DNA from: Cyanobacteriota bacterium | Lineage (GTDB): Bacteria; Cyanobacteriota; Cyanobacteriia; PCC-6307; Cyanobiaceae | Reading direction: 5' to 3' | NCBI GenBank assembly: GCA_026389335.1 | Contig: JAPLIB010000089.1 | Span: forward strand, 62,001 to 126,000 | DNA length: 64,000 nucleotides | Part shown: positions 20,441-30,710 of the stretch, piece by piece | Layout of the letters: each line of letters begins with the position of its first letter | Numbering within the stretch: position 1 is the stretch's first letter | Position numbers and translations under genes: made by a program | The notes under the pieces: generated by a model | The model's database searches: none | Told to the model about the DNA's origin: nothing | What the model saw: only the letters and a program-made list of their open reading frames with translations

Positions 20441-21604
20441 CTACAGCCTCTGTGAGTAACCTAAGGTCTGGAATGCAAACTGCCAACGAGTGTTAACAAA
20501 GTTTCGATCTTCATCCGATATCTTATGGTCATTTTTGATGTACGAGCACTGCGTTTCCAGATACCGCTGAAAAGAAGAAAGACTGGAATCATATCCAGGC
20601 AATCCTAACTTTTGGTAGATCGTTTCAAGCTCCCCTAAAGGGTCACGCTCCAAATCCTCAAAACGAACTTCAACCAATTGCCCCTCTGGAATCAAGTCTC
20701 GATCAGTGAAATATCGATGCATCATCGAATCGTAAATCGCTGCTATCGATTCTCGTTCCTGGCCTGGTGGCAGGGCCTGAAGCCGAGTGAGTGTACCAAG
20801 ATTTTGATAGAGTCCTAATGTGGAGGAGAAAACTTCGTAGGGATTTCGGGCAATGTGTATAAAACGTGCCTTCGGGAATAACTTCAGAAGCACCCCGATG
20901 CGCGCAGTATTAATTGGATTCTTAAGAATCAATTGTTTCCCACCCGCCCGAAGAGTTGCAATGGCCAGCACCTTGCGATAAGCACACGCAAAGGAGTGAA
21001 AGTGATGATTCTGATCATCCTTGAACTCTACGGCTTTGGCGAAGAATTCTTGATTCTTTCTTGGGAATAGCAAGCTCACATAAAAACCCCATGGCAGCAT
21101 CTTGGATAGGGCGAACTCTTCTTCCTGAGGAGCATCAAGTGGCCAACACATATTATCCATTGGCCGCTTTAATGGCACCAACTGCGCTAAAAACTGTTGC
21201 AGCCATGAGCCGCCAATGAGTGAACATTCAGGCGCGATAGTCTGGTACATGTTGACATAGCCGAATGCCGAGTCCTGGATGAGCAGATTATGTAAATGCG
21301 TTGTACCACTTCGCCAGTGACCCAAAATGAACACCGGCGCCTCATTGATCATGACTTGTTGGATTCTCTGTCCCCAGATCATCATCTCAAGTAATCGTAA
21401 AGGAGCGCTGATCAGGCTCACAACGATCAGAAATAAGAGGCGCGGCAGGTAGCGAATTTCGATAGCAGGGGCGAATGGAGCGAGTCTCAGAATATTCGTA
21501 AAACGCGTAAATCCCAGAAATCCCAACTGGTACCCGAGTCGCGAACCACGGCTCTCATCCTTCATGGCTGCCAAGCAACCGGACCTGAAATCGCAGAGCG
21601 ACAA
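20441..21604 (-). CDS. Sulfotransferase family protein
   Basis: PAPS-binding P-loop-like VFILGHWRSGTTHLHNLL; KARFIHIARNPYEVFSSTL. Confidence 0.85.
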   Translation of the reverse strand: MSLCDFRSGCLAAMKDESRGSRLGYQLGFLGFTRFTNILRLAPFAPAIEIRYLPRLLFLIVVSLISAPLRLLEMMIWGQRIQQVMINEAPVFILGHWRSGTTHLHNLLIQDSAFGYVNMYQTIAPECSLIGGSWLQQFLAQLVPLKRPMDNMCWPLDAPQEEEFALSKMLPWGFYVSLLFPRKNQEFFAKAVEFKDDQNHHFHSFACAYRKVLAIATLRAGGKQLILKNPINTARIGVLLKLFPKARFIHIARNPYEVFSSTLGLYQNLGTLTRLQALPPGQERESIAAIYDSMMHRYFTDRDLIPEGQLVEVRFEDLERDPLGELETIYQKLGLPGYDSSLSSFQRYLETQCSYIKNDHKISDEDRNFVNTRWQFAFQTLGYSQRL

Positions 21605-22104
21605 ACATTAGCCAATTCATCCGTGACACCCTATTCTATGCTTTCATCCTATGCTGACGGCGTCTGCAGGAGTACTGAGCCGCCGTTGGCATTCTGGAGC
21701 GGCAAAGGTTGCATGCCATAGCAGACGCACGAACCAAAATACACTGCGGCCCAAATGCAAGACTTCTTCATTTGGAGAAATCTAAAAAGGCTCATCTTGC
21801 ATTCCTCAGCTTCTGCTCTTCTCAATAGCCATACAAGCACAAGAAGCCTAAATTAGCAAATATAAAATGCGAATAGCAGAGACCGTTCGAGATTTAGGCT
21901 CGTCCATATTGAGCTCACGGAGCTCACGGAGCTCATCGCATGGCCGACGGGCCTCTGCGTAGATTTTCTCCTGCCATTCGCCTATTTGGCACGATTTTGA
22001 ACATCTAAATAGCAGTTTATCGCAACTAGTCGGACGTCGTAACTGGCCATGATTTAGATGTCGTAAGGCAACACAACTGCCACTTCAAGCAGTGCCAATG
22101 CCTC

Positions 22105-22977
22105 GTGGCCTCTACAATCATGTATCCAGGCGTTGAACCAATGGATCTTGCTACTATTTACATCATTCGTGGTGCTGGCTTCGGACGTGACTTCACGCCT
22201 AAGATACTGCTCGCTTTCATCACAATTGGAATCGTGATGTGGGATTGGCGCAAGCAGCGCCGACTTGATTACCTGTGGGTCTTCGTATGCGGTTCACTTC
22301 TATGGGCTGCCGCCGAAGCTCTCCTGTCGCTTCAAGGCATCCGCGATATGCCGATACGTTCATTGTTCGGCCGACCGCTCTCTCTGACCCTTTCCTGGGC
22401 AATCCAGGGAATGTCAGAAGGGGCCTTCGTCGCTGTTGTCAGTTTGTTCGTCGGTGACAGAATCCTGAATCGAAGCACCCGGATCAGCGGATTGATCTCA
22501 GGCGTGGTTGTCTTGGGAACAATTGCCCTGGCAACATTCAGATCGCGTCGGTTTTTGCTGTATTTGGGGCCAGCATCACGCCGAGATCTTCTGGATCCAA
22601 GGGCTCTGCTCACCCTGGTTGTCCTAAGTCTCGTTGTGATCATTTTCTACGTTATCCGTAAGCGCTGGCGCCAGCGCACACTGATGATGTTCGGCTTTAT
22701 GGTTTGTCTCGGCGCCGTCTGGTCGTCGACTCAGGTTGCTGTCGGCGGCCGATGGGTCGAGATCGATTCCGCTGGCCATGGGTATGAGCGAGCTGGATCA
22801 TTGATCACTTTTTCGGCCTTGGCTTTTGACGTTGCGGTTGAGATCGCATTGGTTTACGTCAGCTTCCTGGCCATCCCAGTGTTTCTCGGCCTAATGCGCC
22901 ACCCGCTGCCATTACCAGTACCACCGAACGAGATTTCTAAATCACACCACGTACAGCAATTTGAGGATCGAAACTAA
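22105..22977 (+). CDS. Multi-pass integral membrane protein of unknown function
   Basis: 290 aa with several hydrophobic segments; no family recognised. Confidence 0.6.
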   Translation: MASTIMYPGVEPMDLATIYIIRGAGFGRDFTPKILLAFITIGIVMWDWRKQRRLDYLWVFVCGSLLWAAAEALLSLQGIRDMPIRSLFGRPLSLTLSWAIQGMSEGAFVAVVSLFVGDRILNRSTRISGLISGVVVLGTIALATFRSRRFLLYLGPASRRDLLDPRALLTLVVLSLVVIIFYVIRKRWRQRTLMMFGFMVCLGAVWSSTQVAVGGRWVEIDSAGHGYERAGSLITFSALAFDVAVEIALVYVSFLAIPVFLGLMRHPLPLPVPPNEISKSHHVQQFEDRN

Positions 22978-23172
22978 GGAATCTCGAGATGGGCTATCAC
23001 CAAGATTAGGTTTTCATTGATTAAACTATCGTTAATTAATAACTTCGAGGCGTTGCGGTCGATTGACTGATTTTAGTGGATTGTGTCCACTGCATGATGA
23101 AGCAGTTGGGGCTCATCCTCAGTTGGGGCATGGCGCAACGGGAGTTGGCGCTCGCTCGCCTGCGGGGCTGGA

Positions 23173-25368
23173 TTACCCAGCGCCGCCACTTGTTTCCAGC
23201 TTCACCATGCGCCGCAGGTAGCCCTCCTGCTCCAGCAACTCCTGGAAACTGCCGCGTTGAGAGATGCTGCCGTTCTCGATCACAATCACCTGATTGGCAT
23301 TGCGCAAAGTGGAGAGGCGGTGGGCGATGGCAATGCGGGTAATCCCGAGGGAATCGATAGTGTTGGAAATTTGCTGCTGAGAGATGGTATCAATGGCGCT
23401 GGTGGCCTCATCCAGCAGCAAGACCCTGGGCTGGGGCAGCAGGGCCCGGGCCAAGGCCAGGCGCTGCCGCTGACCGCCGGAAATGTTGCTGCCTCCATTT
23501 AGGATGGGGGTGTGGAGTCCAAGGGGCATGCTGCGTATTTCTGCTGCGATGCAGGCCTGCTCCAGGGCCGCCCAGACGGCTGGCTCATCATCAGTGCGAC
23601 CGCCTAGAACCACATCCAGAATGCTGCCGTTATCGAGGCGGGCATCCTGGATGACGATGCCCAGTTGTCTTCGGTAGGCACGAATTGCCAGTAATGGCAG
23701 GGGGATGTGATCCACCAGGATTTCGCCAGAGCTGGGGATCATCAGACCGGTGATCAACTTCAGTAACGTTGATTTGCCAGCACCACTTGGGCCGGTGATC
23801 GCCACATAGGAACCAGCTCTGATTTCGAAGCTGAGATTGACGAATGTTCTGTGGTTGCTGCCAGGGAACTGGAAGGACAGGTCGCAGATCGAGAAGTTAC
23901 CTTGTACCTCATGGTGAATGGCCTCGGGTTCATATCCGCTTTCTACAGGCTGATAGAGAACGGGTTCGCATCGCTTCCAGAGAGAGATCACATTGGAGAA
24001 CACGTCGGCAAGAGCACTTGTCGCCGAAGACACAGCTGCACAAAAAGCGATGAAAGCCGCATAAAAGGCGATGAAGGAAGCGATCGAAGAGGGGTTGGAA
24101 AAATCCGCTGGGGATGTGAGTACTTGGATGATCACAACCGCAAAGAGCAATAAAGAGCCAGCCATGCTCAGTAGATTGGTCAACAGCTCAATAAGCTGCG
24201 ACAAGAAGTTGGAGCGAAGGTTTGCATCTGCAAACTCTGTAAATATAATCATCCAGCGCTTCAGCACAAAGGCTTCACATCCGAGTGTGCGGATCTGGGC
24301 AATGCCGCAAAGAGATTGGTAGGCGAAATTAGCGATTCTAGCCATCTGTGGATTGATTTCGTCCTGAATCGAGATGGCAGAGCGTGCAATCTGGAAAATA
24401 GCCGCATACACAACCACGACCAGCGCTGAAGACCAGAGAGCCAGCCCGGGGCTGTAGCTGAACATCAGCACGAAGAAAGCCAGAGAAAATAGGGCAGAAA
24501 GCAGGCTTTTAAGGGTGCCCGCATTGATCTGGCTACGGATGCGATAGATGGCGGTAACGCGTGAGTTGATATCGCCGATGCTTTGACTCTGAATGAATAG
24601 GAGTGGGAGTTTTGTGAGCCGGTCCCAGAGGGCAGTTTGCAGGCGTAGATCGGAGATTGTCTCCAGTCTCAAGGCCATAAGGCCCTGCACATACTGACCA
24701 GAGATTGAGGCGATGATGATCAGGCTCACCACAACCAGACTTTCAAGCAGCAAGGTGTAGTCGGTTTGGGGCAGAACCTGTGAAACGAGAGTATTGGTGA
24801 GGATAGGAATCGAGAGGCTAAATCCCACCACCACCAGTGAAATCAGCCCCAATGCCACAATGGCAGCAGTGTCTGTGCCGTAGGTGAAGCGCAGCACATC
24901 CCAGGGTCCCTGCAGCGTTGCCGGCAACAGCGGATAGAGTTCAATCGCTTGGTGATGCAGGGTTGGCAGCCCATTCCTAAGCGGTACCACCTGGCCATCC
25001 ACGGCCGTAAGCACCTGGTTTCGTTGGCCAGAGCGGCTGAGCAGATAGGGGGTGCGATCGCTGGCGTTGAACAGAATCAGCAGTTGGTATTCGCCCTTTT
25101 CAAGATTCGTGGGGAGTGCGATGGTACGACTGTAGATATCATTATGCTCCAGGAGATCTAGAAAGCTACCCGGATAGGCATGAATCCGGTAGCTCGTCAT
25201 ACCGAGGAGCTTGAGGGCCTTGCTGAGCAGCAGCATGTGGCTATCGCTATGCGTTTCTGGCGGTCTCTGGCGGTTCAGGTGATATAAGCTGCGATCAAGG
25301 CTGCTGAGCAGCTGGTGCGCGGCGCCTTGATCAGGCGGATGATCGTTGTTTGGTTTGGGTCGTTGCAT
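23173..25368 (-). CDS. NHLM-system-like ABC transporter (TM + ATPase)
   Basis: Walker A ITGPSGAGKSTLLKL, signature ISGGQRQRLALARALL, Walker B VLLLDEAT. Probable start at 25368 (MQRPKPNND); the listed ORF extends to 25422. Confidence 0.85.
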   Translation of the reverse strand: MQRPKPNNDHPPDQGAAHQLLSSLDRSLYHLNRQRPPETHSDSHMLLLSKALKLLGMTSYRIHAYPGSFLDLLEHNDIYSRTIALPTNLEKGEYQLLILFNASDRTPYLLSRSGQRNQVLTAVDGQVVPLRNGLPTLHHQAIELYPLLPATLQGPWDVLRFTYGTDTAAIVALGLISLVVVGFSLSIPILTNTLVSQVLPQTDYTLLLESLVVVSLIIIASISGQYVQGLMALRLETISDLRLQTALWDRLTKLPLLFIQSQSIGDINSRVTAIYRIRSQINAGTLKSLLSALFSLAFFVLMFSYSPGLALWSSALVVVVYAAIFQIARSAISIQDEINPQMARIANFAYQSLCGIAQIRTLGCEAFVLKRWMIIFTEFADANLRSNFLSQLIELLTNLLSMAGSLLLFAVVIIQVLTSPADFSNPSSIASFIAFYAAFIAFCAAVSSATSALADVFSNVISLWKRCEPVLYQPVESGYEPEAIHHEVQGNFSICDLSFQFPGSNHRTFVNLSFEIRAGSYVAITGPSGAGKSTLLKLITGLMIPSSGEILVDHIPLPLLAIRAYRRQLGIVIQDARLDNGSILDVVLGGRTDDEPAVWAALEQACIAAEIRSMPLGLHTPILNGGSNISGGQRQRLALARALLPQPRVLLLDEATSAIDTISQQQISNTIDSLGITRIAIAHRLSTLRNANQVIVIENGSISQRGSFQELLEQEGYLRRMVKLETSGGAG

Positions 25369-25372
25369 CAGC

Positions 25373-27568
25373 TCAATGGCCCTGCAGCTGGCCTTCGGCC
25401 AGCACAAGGCGATGAAAGGCACCCTGGCGAGCCAGCAACTGGTCTGGAGGACCCTGTTCCAGCACTTTGCCTTGCTCCAGAACGATCACCTGATCACTTT
25501 GCCTGGCCGCATTGAGACGGTGGGCAACGCTGATGACAGTGATGCCCAACTGCCTCAAAGCTGCCAACACATGCTCCTCGGTTCTGTTGTCTAGGGCACT
25601 GGTGGCTTCATCCAATAATAGAATAGTGGGCTTATGCATCAATGCTCGGGCAATTTCCAGTCGCTGACGTTGGCCACCACTAAGATTGGTGCCATTGTCT
25701 TTCATTATTGCGTTATATGATTCGCCATATTTCATGATGTCATCGTGTAGATCGGCAGCCATGGCGGCTCTCACGACATCGGCATGGCTGCAGTCCGGGC
25801 GCCAGAGCTTGATGTTGTCCTCGAATGACGTATTGAAGACAAAGACATCCTGGGGCACATAGGCGAGAGAAGAACGGATCGTCGGATCCGGAATCGTCAT
25901 CCATTCACGACCAGCGAGGCGGTAATGGCCTGAGCTCGGTCGATAAAAACCAGCCAGCATACGGATGATCGTTGATTTTCCAGAGCCACTGCTGCCTACC
26001 AGTGCCAGATGCTCCCCCGGATTCACCTGGATATTGAGATTACAGATGTAGGCCTCATCAACAGGGCTGAAGGCATAATTGACATTCTCCAACTCAATCC
26101 GGCCCGGCAGCTTTTGGTTTTCAAGTGGCAGGTCGGAATAACGAGAAAAGCCCCTCAAATAGGGATCATGTGGTGCCGTGGCTAGGTCGTGAAAGCGACG
26201 CAACTTGCCTTGCGCCTGCTGCCAACTGTTGCTGATATTTGGTATCTGATAGATAGCATTATTGATTTGTGATTGCAGAAAGAGAAAGGCCAGCAAGGAA
26301 CCCAGAGACAAGGATCCTTGGATGATCAGTAGTCCGCCGACCCCAAGCAGGATGGCCGTAATGGCGAAGATGGATCCATTAACTGAAAGATCTGATCGGA
26401 TTGCCATTCTGCCAATAATCTGTGCTTGACGGATACCCTCGAGATAATGCCACTGAAATTCTCTTAAGAAATTAAATTCCAATCCTGACGACTTGATCGA
26501 TTCAATATTGGCAATTGCCTCAATTCCCTTGGCGCCTGCCTGGTTACCTTCTGCAACGAGAATATCGTTGTTTACGGATAGGTTCAGTGCAATCCAGATG
26601 TTGTAGGTTATGGCCATGATAAATCCTGCCAGCAGCAGTAGAAACAGGATCGGAGAGATCAGTGAGGAGAAGGCAATCAGCAGGATGCCTGTCCACAGTT
26701 GCAGGCACGCCGATCCAATGCGATTGACGACCAGATTGGGGATGTACATGGCAAAGCTCAACCTTCCAGCCAGTTCCGAGCTGCTGCGCTGTAGGTAGTA
26801 TGGGAAATCAGCTGAAAAGGCATATTCAAAGATGTCGGCAGCAAAGCTGCGGGTCAACACATAGTTGACGCGTCTGATCATGAGATTGCGAAACAGGATC
26901 AGCAGTAGCCAGAGTGCCACCGCCATCAGAACCAACCAGAGGATCGGCAGTCCGAAGGACAGCCGCTGCTGCTGCAAAAAGCCATCAATGAACTGGGAGG
27001 TGCTACCTGCAATCATCAGCAGGGGGATAACAGCGGCGCTGGCGATCAGCGTCAGTAGGGCCAGTTCGGCGCTGAGGGGCCGTAGTAACCGCAGCAGCAC
27101 GGTCCAGATCGAGGGGGGTGTTCCCTGTGGCTGGAAGTCTGGACCGGGCTGCAGCAAAAGGATCTCGGCGGCCTGCAGCTGCTCTGGCTGCATTCGTAAG
27201 CTGCCTCGAGCTGTATCGAACACCTCAAGGCCATCGCGAAGCCAGCGCACTAGAACGATGTAGCGGTTGTCCTTGGTGTGCACAATCGCCGGCAAGCGGC
27301 CGGATCGTTCCAGCTCCAGCAGTGACTCCGGCCCCACATTCAACTGCTGTTGGCTCTGCAGGCCGTGCAGCCGGGCCGCAACCAGCAGTTTGGCTGGCGT
27401 GGTGCCATCTCTGGTGACGCCACAGTCGTTTTTGATGGTCGTCAGCCCTACATGCCGGCCGTAGAAGGCAAGAATGATGCCGAGAGCTACAGCACCGGAT
27501 TCATTGGGTTCAGATTCCAGAATCGCGTTGATTCGGCGTTGGCGGCTGATTCGCTGGACCTTCATCAC
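25373..27568 (-). CDS. ABC transporter with degenerate C39 (peptidase-like) N-terminal domain
   Basis: ESGAVALGIILAFYGRHVGLTTIKNDCGVTRDGTTPAKLLVAARLHGL; Walker A LVGSSGSGKSTIIRML; LSGGQRQRLEIARAL; LLLDEATSALD. Confidence 0.88.
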   Translation of the reverse strand: MMKVQRISRQRRINAILESEPNESGAVALGIILAFYGRHVGLTTIKNDCGVTRDGTTPAKLLVAARLHGLQSQQQLNVGPESLLELERSGRLPAIVHTKDNRYIVLVRWLRDGLEVFDTARGSLRMQPEQLQAAEILLLQPGPDFQPQGTPPSIWTVLLRLLRPLSAELALLTLIASAAVIPLLMIAGSTSQFIDGFLQQQRLSFGLPILWLVLMAVALWLLLILFRNLMIRRVNYVLTRSFAADIFEYAFSADFPYYLQRSSSELAGRLSFAMYIPNLVVNRIGSACLQLWTGILLIAFSSLISPILFLLLLAGFIMAITYNIWIALNLSVNNDILVAEGNQAGAKGIEAIANIESIKSSGLEFNFLREFQWHYLEGIRQAQIIGRMAIRSDLSVNGSIFAITAILLGVGGLLIIQGSLSLGSLLAFLFLQSQINNAIYQIPNISNSWQQAQGKLRRFHDLATAPHDPYLRGFSRYSDLPLENQKLPGRIELENVNYAFSPVDEAYICNLNIQVNPGEHLALVGSSGSGKSTIIRMLAGFYRPSSGHYRLAGREWMTIPDPTIRSSLAYVPQDVFVFNTSFEDNIKLWRPDCSHADVVRAAMAADLHDDIMKYGESYNAIMKDNGTNLSGGQRQRLEIARALMHKPTILLLDEATSALDNRTEEHVLAALRQLGITVISVAHRLNAARQSDQVIVLEQGKVLEQGPPDQLLARQGAFHRLVLAEGQLQGH

Positions 27569-28971
27569 GGCGCGCCCTGGGTGGCCGGCTCAATTGCTTG
27601 CTGGCGACGGGGTGAGCTGCTGGGAGGACTGACCCCCGAGGACTTGAGCATGAACGGGATCAAGAGGCTGATGGGGCTCACCCGCTGGGCTGTGATCTGA
27701 AGATTCAGCTGACTTCCCGTGCTGATTGGAAAGGGCGGTGAACCCGGCGAAGACCAGCGGAACCCCCGATGATTTGGTTCCTTATCGTGGGGATCGCGCT
27801 GGAGGATCAGATCAACGCGTACAGGATTGGGAATCATGGTGCTCACTTCTTTGGCGATGGCCAGGGAGCCGATACGTTCGGCGATTTGCTGGAGGCTGGA
27901 GGGGAGAATATTGACTTTTTGCACCTTGCCGATGATGCCACCAAACTGGGCACGATCCATGCCCATCGGCGTTACGAGCACAGCCATGCCCGTGCTGATC
28001 TGTTGGGCATCGCTCTGGCTCAGATATCCAGGAATTTGATCGGGTAGCTCGCTGAGCTTGGTTGCTGAGACACGCATGACGGTGTCTTCGGCACGTACCA
28101 AGCTGTATTGAGAATTGTTTATGTCGACAATATAGAGGGGTGTTTTGGCGAATAAAAAGCTCCCATCAATGAATTCTATGAGGTCACTTCGTAGGCTGAT
28201 CAGGGCTTGCTGTCGGCTCGTTTCGTTCTCTACTTGTTTCTGATCATTATCGGCGATCTCCTGCATGTAGGAGATGATTGTGGTTCGAATGTCATCCACT
28301 CTGGCCTTTTGTCTTAGGACGTTTTCGCGGCTGGCATAACCCGTTTTAAACAGGGAGGAGATCTTGTCTAGATACTCTTTTTCGGAATCAACCTGTTGCC
28401 TAAGAATTGACAGCTTTGCGTTAATTTTTTTATTTTTTTGTTTCAGCTCTTCGCCTTTGTTGGTGAGCACAACACTGCCTTGATTGTAAGAGAGAAGTCT
28501 TTCGTTCAGATGGTTGCGGTTGGCGAGAGAATCAACCCAGGCCAGTACTCTGCCTGGTGGCACCAGCTTGGCATAGATCTTATTGAGCTCGAGCCTAGGG
28601 CCGCTAACGCGGGTGGCCAGGAGTTCTTTGGCGATCTCCGGTATCTCGGACTTGTCAATTGCCTTTTGATCCTGGGTGATCTGATATAGCCGCCTAAACA
28701 GTGGCTTGTCGATCAGCTGAGAAGCGCTAAATTGGTAGTAGATACGTCCCTCTGTATTGGTATTAATGGCATCGACATTGCCAAGTGCAAGCATATAAGA
28801 AATGCCATTGACATAGATCGGGATTCTTGCGAAGCAGGCCCAAGCAATGCCGGAGAGGCTGATCAGCAAGCTGATGATAATCGAGAACCGCAAAGGTGTT
28901 GCAATCAGCTCCACTGCTGCGGGCGTCCTCCTGGATTGGATGGGCTCTGCAGGGCCTGTTTTACTATTCAT
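27565..28971 (-). CDS. HlyD-family periplasmic adaptor (NHLM-like secretion protein)
   Basis: Single N-terminal TM, coiled-coil region, 4-nt overlap with downstream ABC gene. Confidence 0.8.
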   Translation of the reverse strand: MNSKTGPAEPIQSRRTPAAVELIATPLRFSIIISLLISLSGIAWACFARIPIYVNGISYMLALGNVDAINTNTEGRIYYQFSASQLIDKPLFRRLYQITQDQKAIDKSEIPEIAKELLATRVSGPRLELNKIYAKLVPPGRVLAWVDSLANRNHLNERLLSYNQGSVVLTNKGEELKQKNKKINAKLSILRQQVDSEKEYLDKISSLFKTGYASRENVLRQKARVDDIRTTIISYMQEIADNDQKQVENETSRQQALISLRSDLIEFIDGSFLFAKTPLYIVDINNSQYSLVRAEDTVMRVSATKLSELPDQIPGYLSQSDAQQISTGMAVLVTPMGMDRAQFGGIIGKVQKVNILPSSLQQIAERIGSLAIAKEVSTMIPNPVRVDLILQRDPHDKEPNHRGFRWSSPGSPPFPISTGSQLNLQITAQRVSPISLLIPFMLKSSGVSPPSSSPRRQQAIEPATQGAP

Positions 28972-30497
28972 GGCCGTGCTTGCTCAAGAGAATGTATATC
29001 CTGCAGAATCTGATCGCTCTGCTTGGCTGGCCATTGAGCTGAATAGCGATAGAGCTCAGCCAAAGAGTTGCTATAGCTCAGCTGTATGTCCTTGAGATTC
29101 TGTGCTGCTTCTGCCAGTAGCTGGGTGGCCTGGATCAAGTCTGCCATGCCACCGATTCCAACTTGGTATCGCTTATTGGCTACTTTTACGGCTATTTCAG
29201 ATTCGGCACGGGCCTGATTTGCTCCACGCAAGGCCAGCTTCGCCGTCCGATAGCTCATGTAACTGCGACGAATCTGGTTGGCTATGTTAAGGCGGTTCTC
29301 CTGAGCCTGGCTCTCGAACGCTTTGGCCTGGTAATCCGCTTGCCGTGCTTCGGCATTGCGGACACCACCATCAAGGAAATCCCAGCGTAGACCCAATCCG
29401 AGTCTGGCATCCGTGCTGTGCTGCCTGCTGAAGTATGGCTCTGGATTCTGGGCCACGTTGCCAGCAAAAGTTCCCTGTCCGCGGTAGACATTGGCCGTAC
29501 CTGTGAGCATCAACACGGGTAGATAGGTGTTGACCAGTCGACGCGCATCCCACTGGTAGGCCGAGGCTTCGGCCAGGCTGGCCTGGATCTCTTCTCGCAA
29601 TTGCAGCCCCTCCTGGATCGTGGCCTCCAGGCTGAGGGGCCAGGGCGGCGGCTCCTCGGGCGGATCCTGAGGCAGCACTCCACTGCCGGGAGTCAGTCCC
29701 ATGTTGGTCGCCAGATTCGAAGCATTGTGGGCCTGCTGCTGGTAGAGCAGGACCAGATGGGTCAACTGGTTGAGCATTTGTGTTCGCTTTTCTGCCACAT
29801 CGCCGATGTTGGTCATGCCGGCTTTCAGTTGGGCATTGATCATCGCCACCTGCTTTTCATTCTCACGTAAAATTCCTTCGTAGACCTGGATTAGTCGCTC
29901 TGTTTGTTGCAGTGTATGATATAGAATCTGAGTGTCAAGAACAAGGCTGCGGGCCACCGCATTAAATGTTAATTTCTGGGCGTTGAGGCTAGCACTGGCA
30001 CTATTGATGGCGGGTTGTCGCGTGGGATCAAAGAAACTCCAGCTCAGAATCAGCCCCAGTGACGCATTGCCATAGTTGTTGTAATTGCTGTAGCTGCTAT
30101 TGTAAGTGCTGGTTGCAAACGTGCTGCCATTGCTATTCGGGTACTTGGCTACGGTTGTTTCGAAGACCTGTCCCAGCATGGTCGTGTCAGGGTCGGCCTG
30201 TACCGCCGCCGTTGGCCACCAGCGCCGCCGATTGGCCGTCAGGTTCCACTCCCTGGCCTGGATCTTGGCGAATAGGGTCTGCAGCGAGGGATTTCGGCGC
30301 AGGGTGGAGCTTATTGCTTCTGCCATCGATACCCGCCGGCTCCCCTCCAGCAGACTGCGGAGCTCCCGTAGTTCTGGGGGTGAGGCCTCTTCGCGGAGTG
30401 CGCTCCTGGCGCCGGGCTGAACCAGGGCCAGCGCCACGATTGCAGACCAGACCAACCGTTGCGACCCGGCCCATCGCCTCCTCAGAACCATGGCCAA
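28968..30497 (-). CDS. TolC-family outer membrane efflux protein
   Basis: SMAEAISSTLRRNPSLQTLFAKIQAREWNL..., duplicated helical OEP architecture, overlaps HlyD gene by 4 nt. Confidence 0.85.
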   Translation of the reverse strand: MAMVLRRRWAGSQRLVWSAIVALALVQPGARSALREEASPPELRELRSLLEGSRRVSMAEAISSTLRRNPSLQTLFAKIQAREWNLTANRRRWWPTAAVQADPDTTMLGQVFETTVAKYPNSNGSTFATSTYNSSYSNYNNYGNASLGLILSWSFFDPTRQPAINSASASLNAQKLTFNAVARSLVLDTQILYHTLQQTERLIQVYEGILRENEKQVAMINAQLKAGMTNIGDVAEKRTQMLNQLTHLVLLYQQQAHNASNLATNMGLTPGSGVLPQDPPEEPPPWPLSLEATIQEGLQLREEIQASLAEASAYQWDARRLVNTYLPVLMLTGTANVYRGQGTFAGNVAQNPEPYFSRQHSTDARLGLGLRWDFLDGGVRNAEARQADYQAKAFESQAQENRLNIANQIRRSYMSYRTAKLALRGANQARAESEIAVKVANKRYQVGIGGMADLIQATQLLAEAAQNLKDIQLSYSNSLAELYRYSAQWPAKQSDQILQDIHSLEQARP

Positions 30498-30642
30498 CGC
30501 TGCCTGGGCGGTTGGGGGGCCCTATCCACTTCAATCCAGTGACCGGCTGTTGTCTTGTTGGAGTCGACGTAACTCGCTGCCAGGAGCATGCGCACAGACC
30601 ACCTGTTCGTGGCTGGACTGGACTCGACCTTACAGCGCGGCT

Positions 30643-30710
30643 CTCAGTCCTCTGAGCTCAGTCCTCTGTGCTCAGTCTTCAGAGCTCAGTCTTCAGAGCT
30701 CAACTTCAGG
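30643..30710. repeat. 14-bp tandem repeat, 4 copies plus partial
   Basis: CTCAGTCCTCTGAG / CTCAGTCCTCTGTG / CTCAGTCTTCAGAG / CTCAGTCTTCAGAG / CTCAACTTCAGG. Confidence 0.85.
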
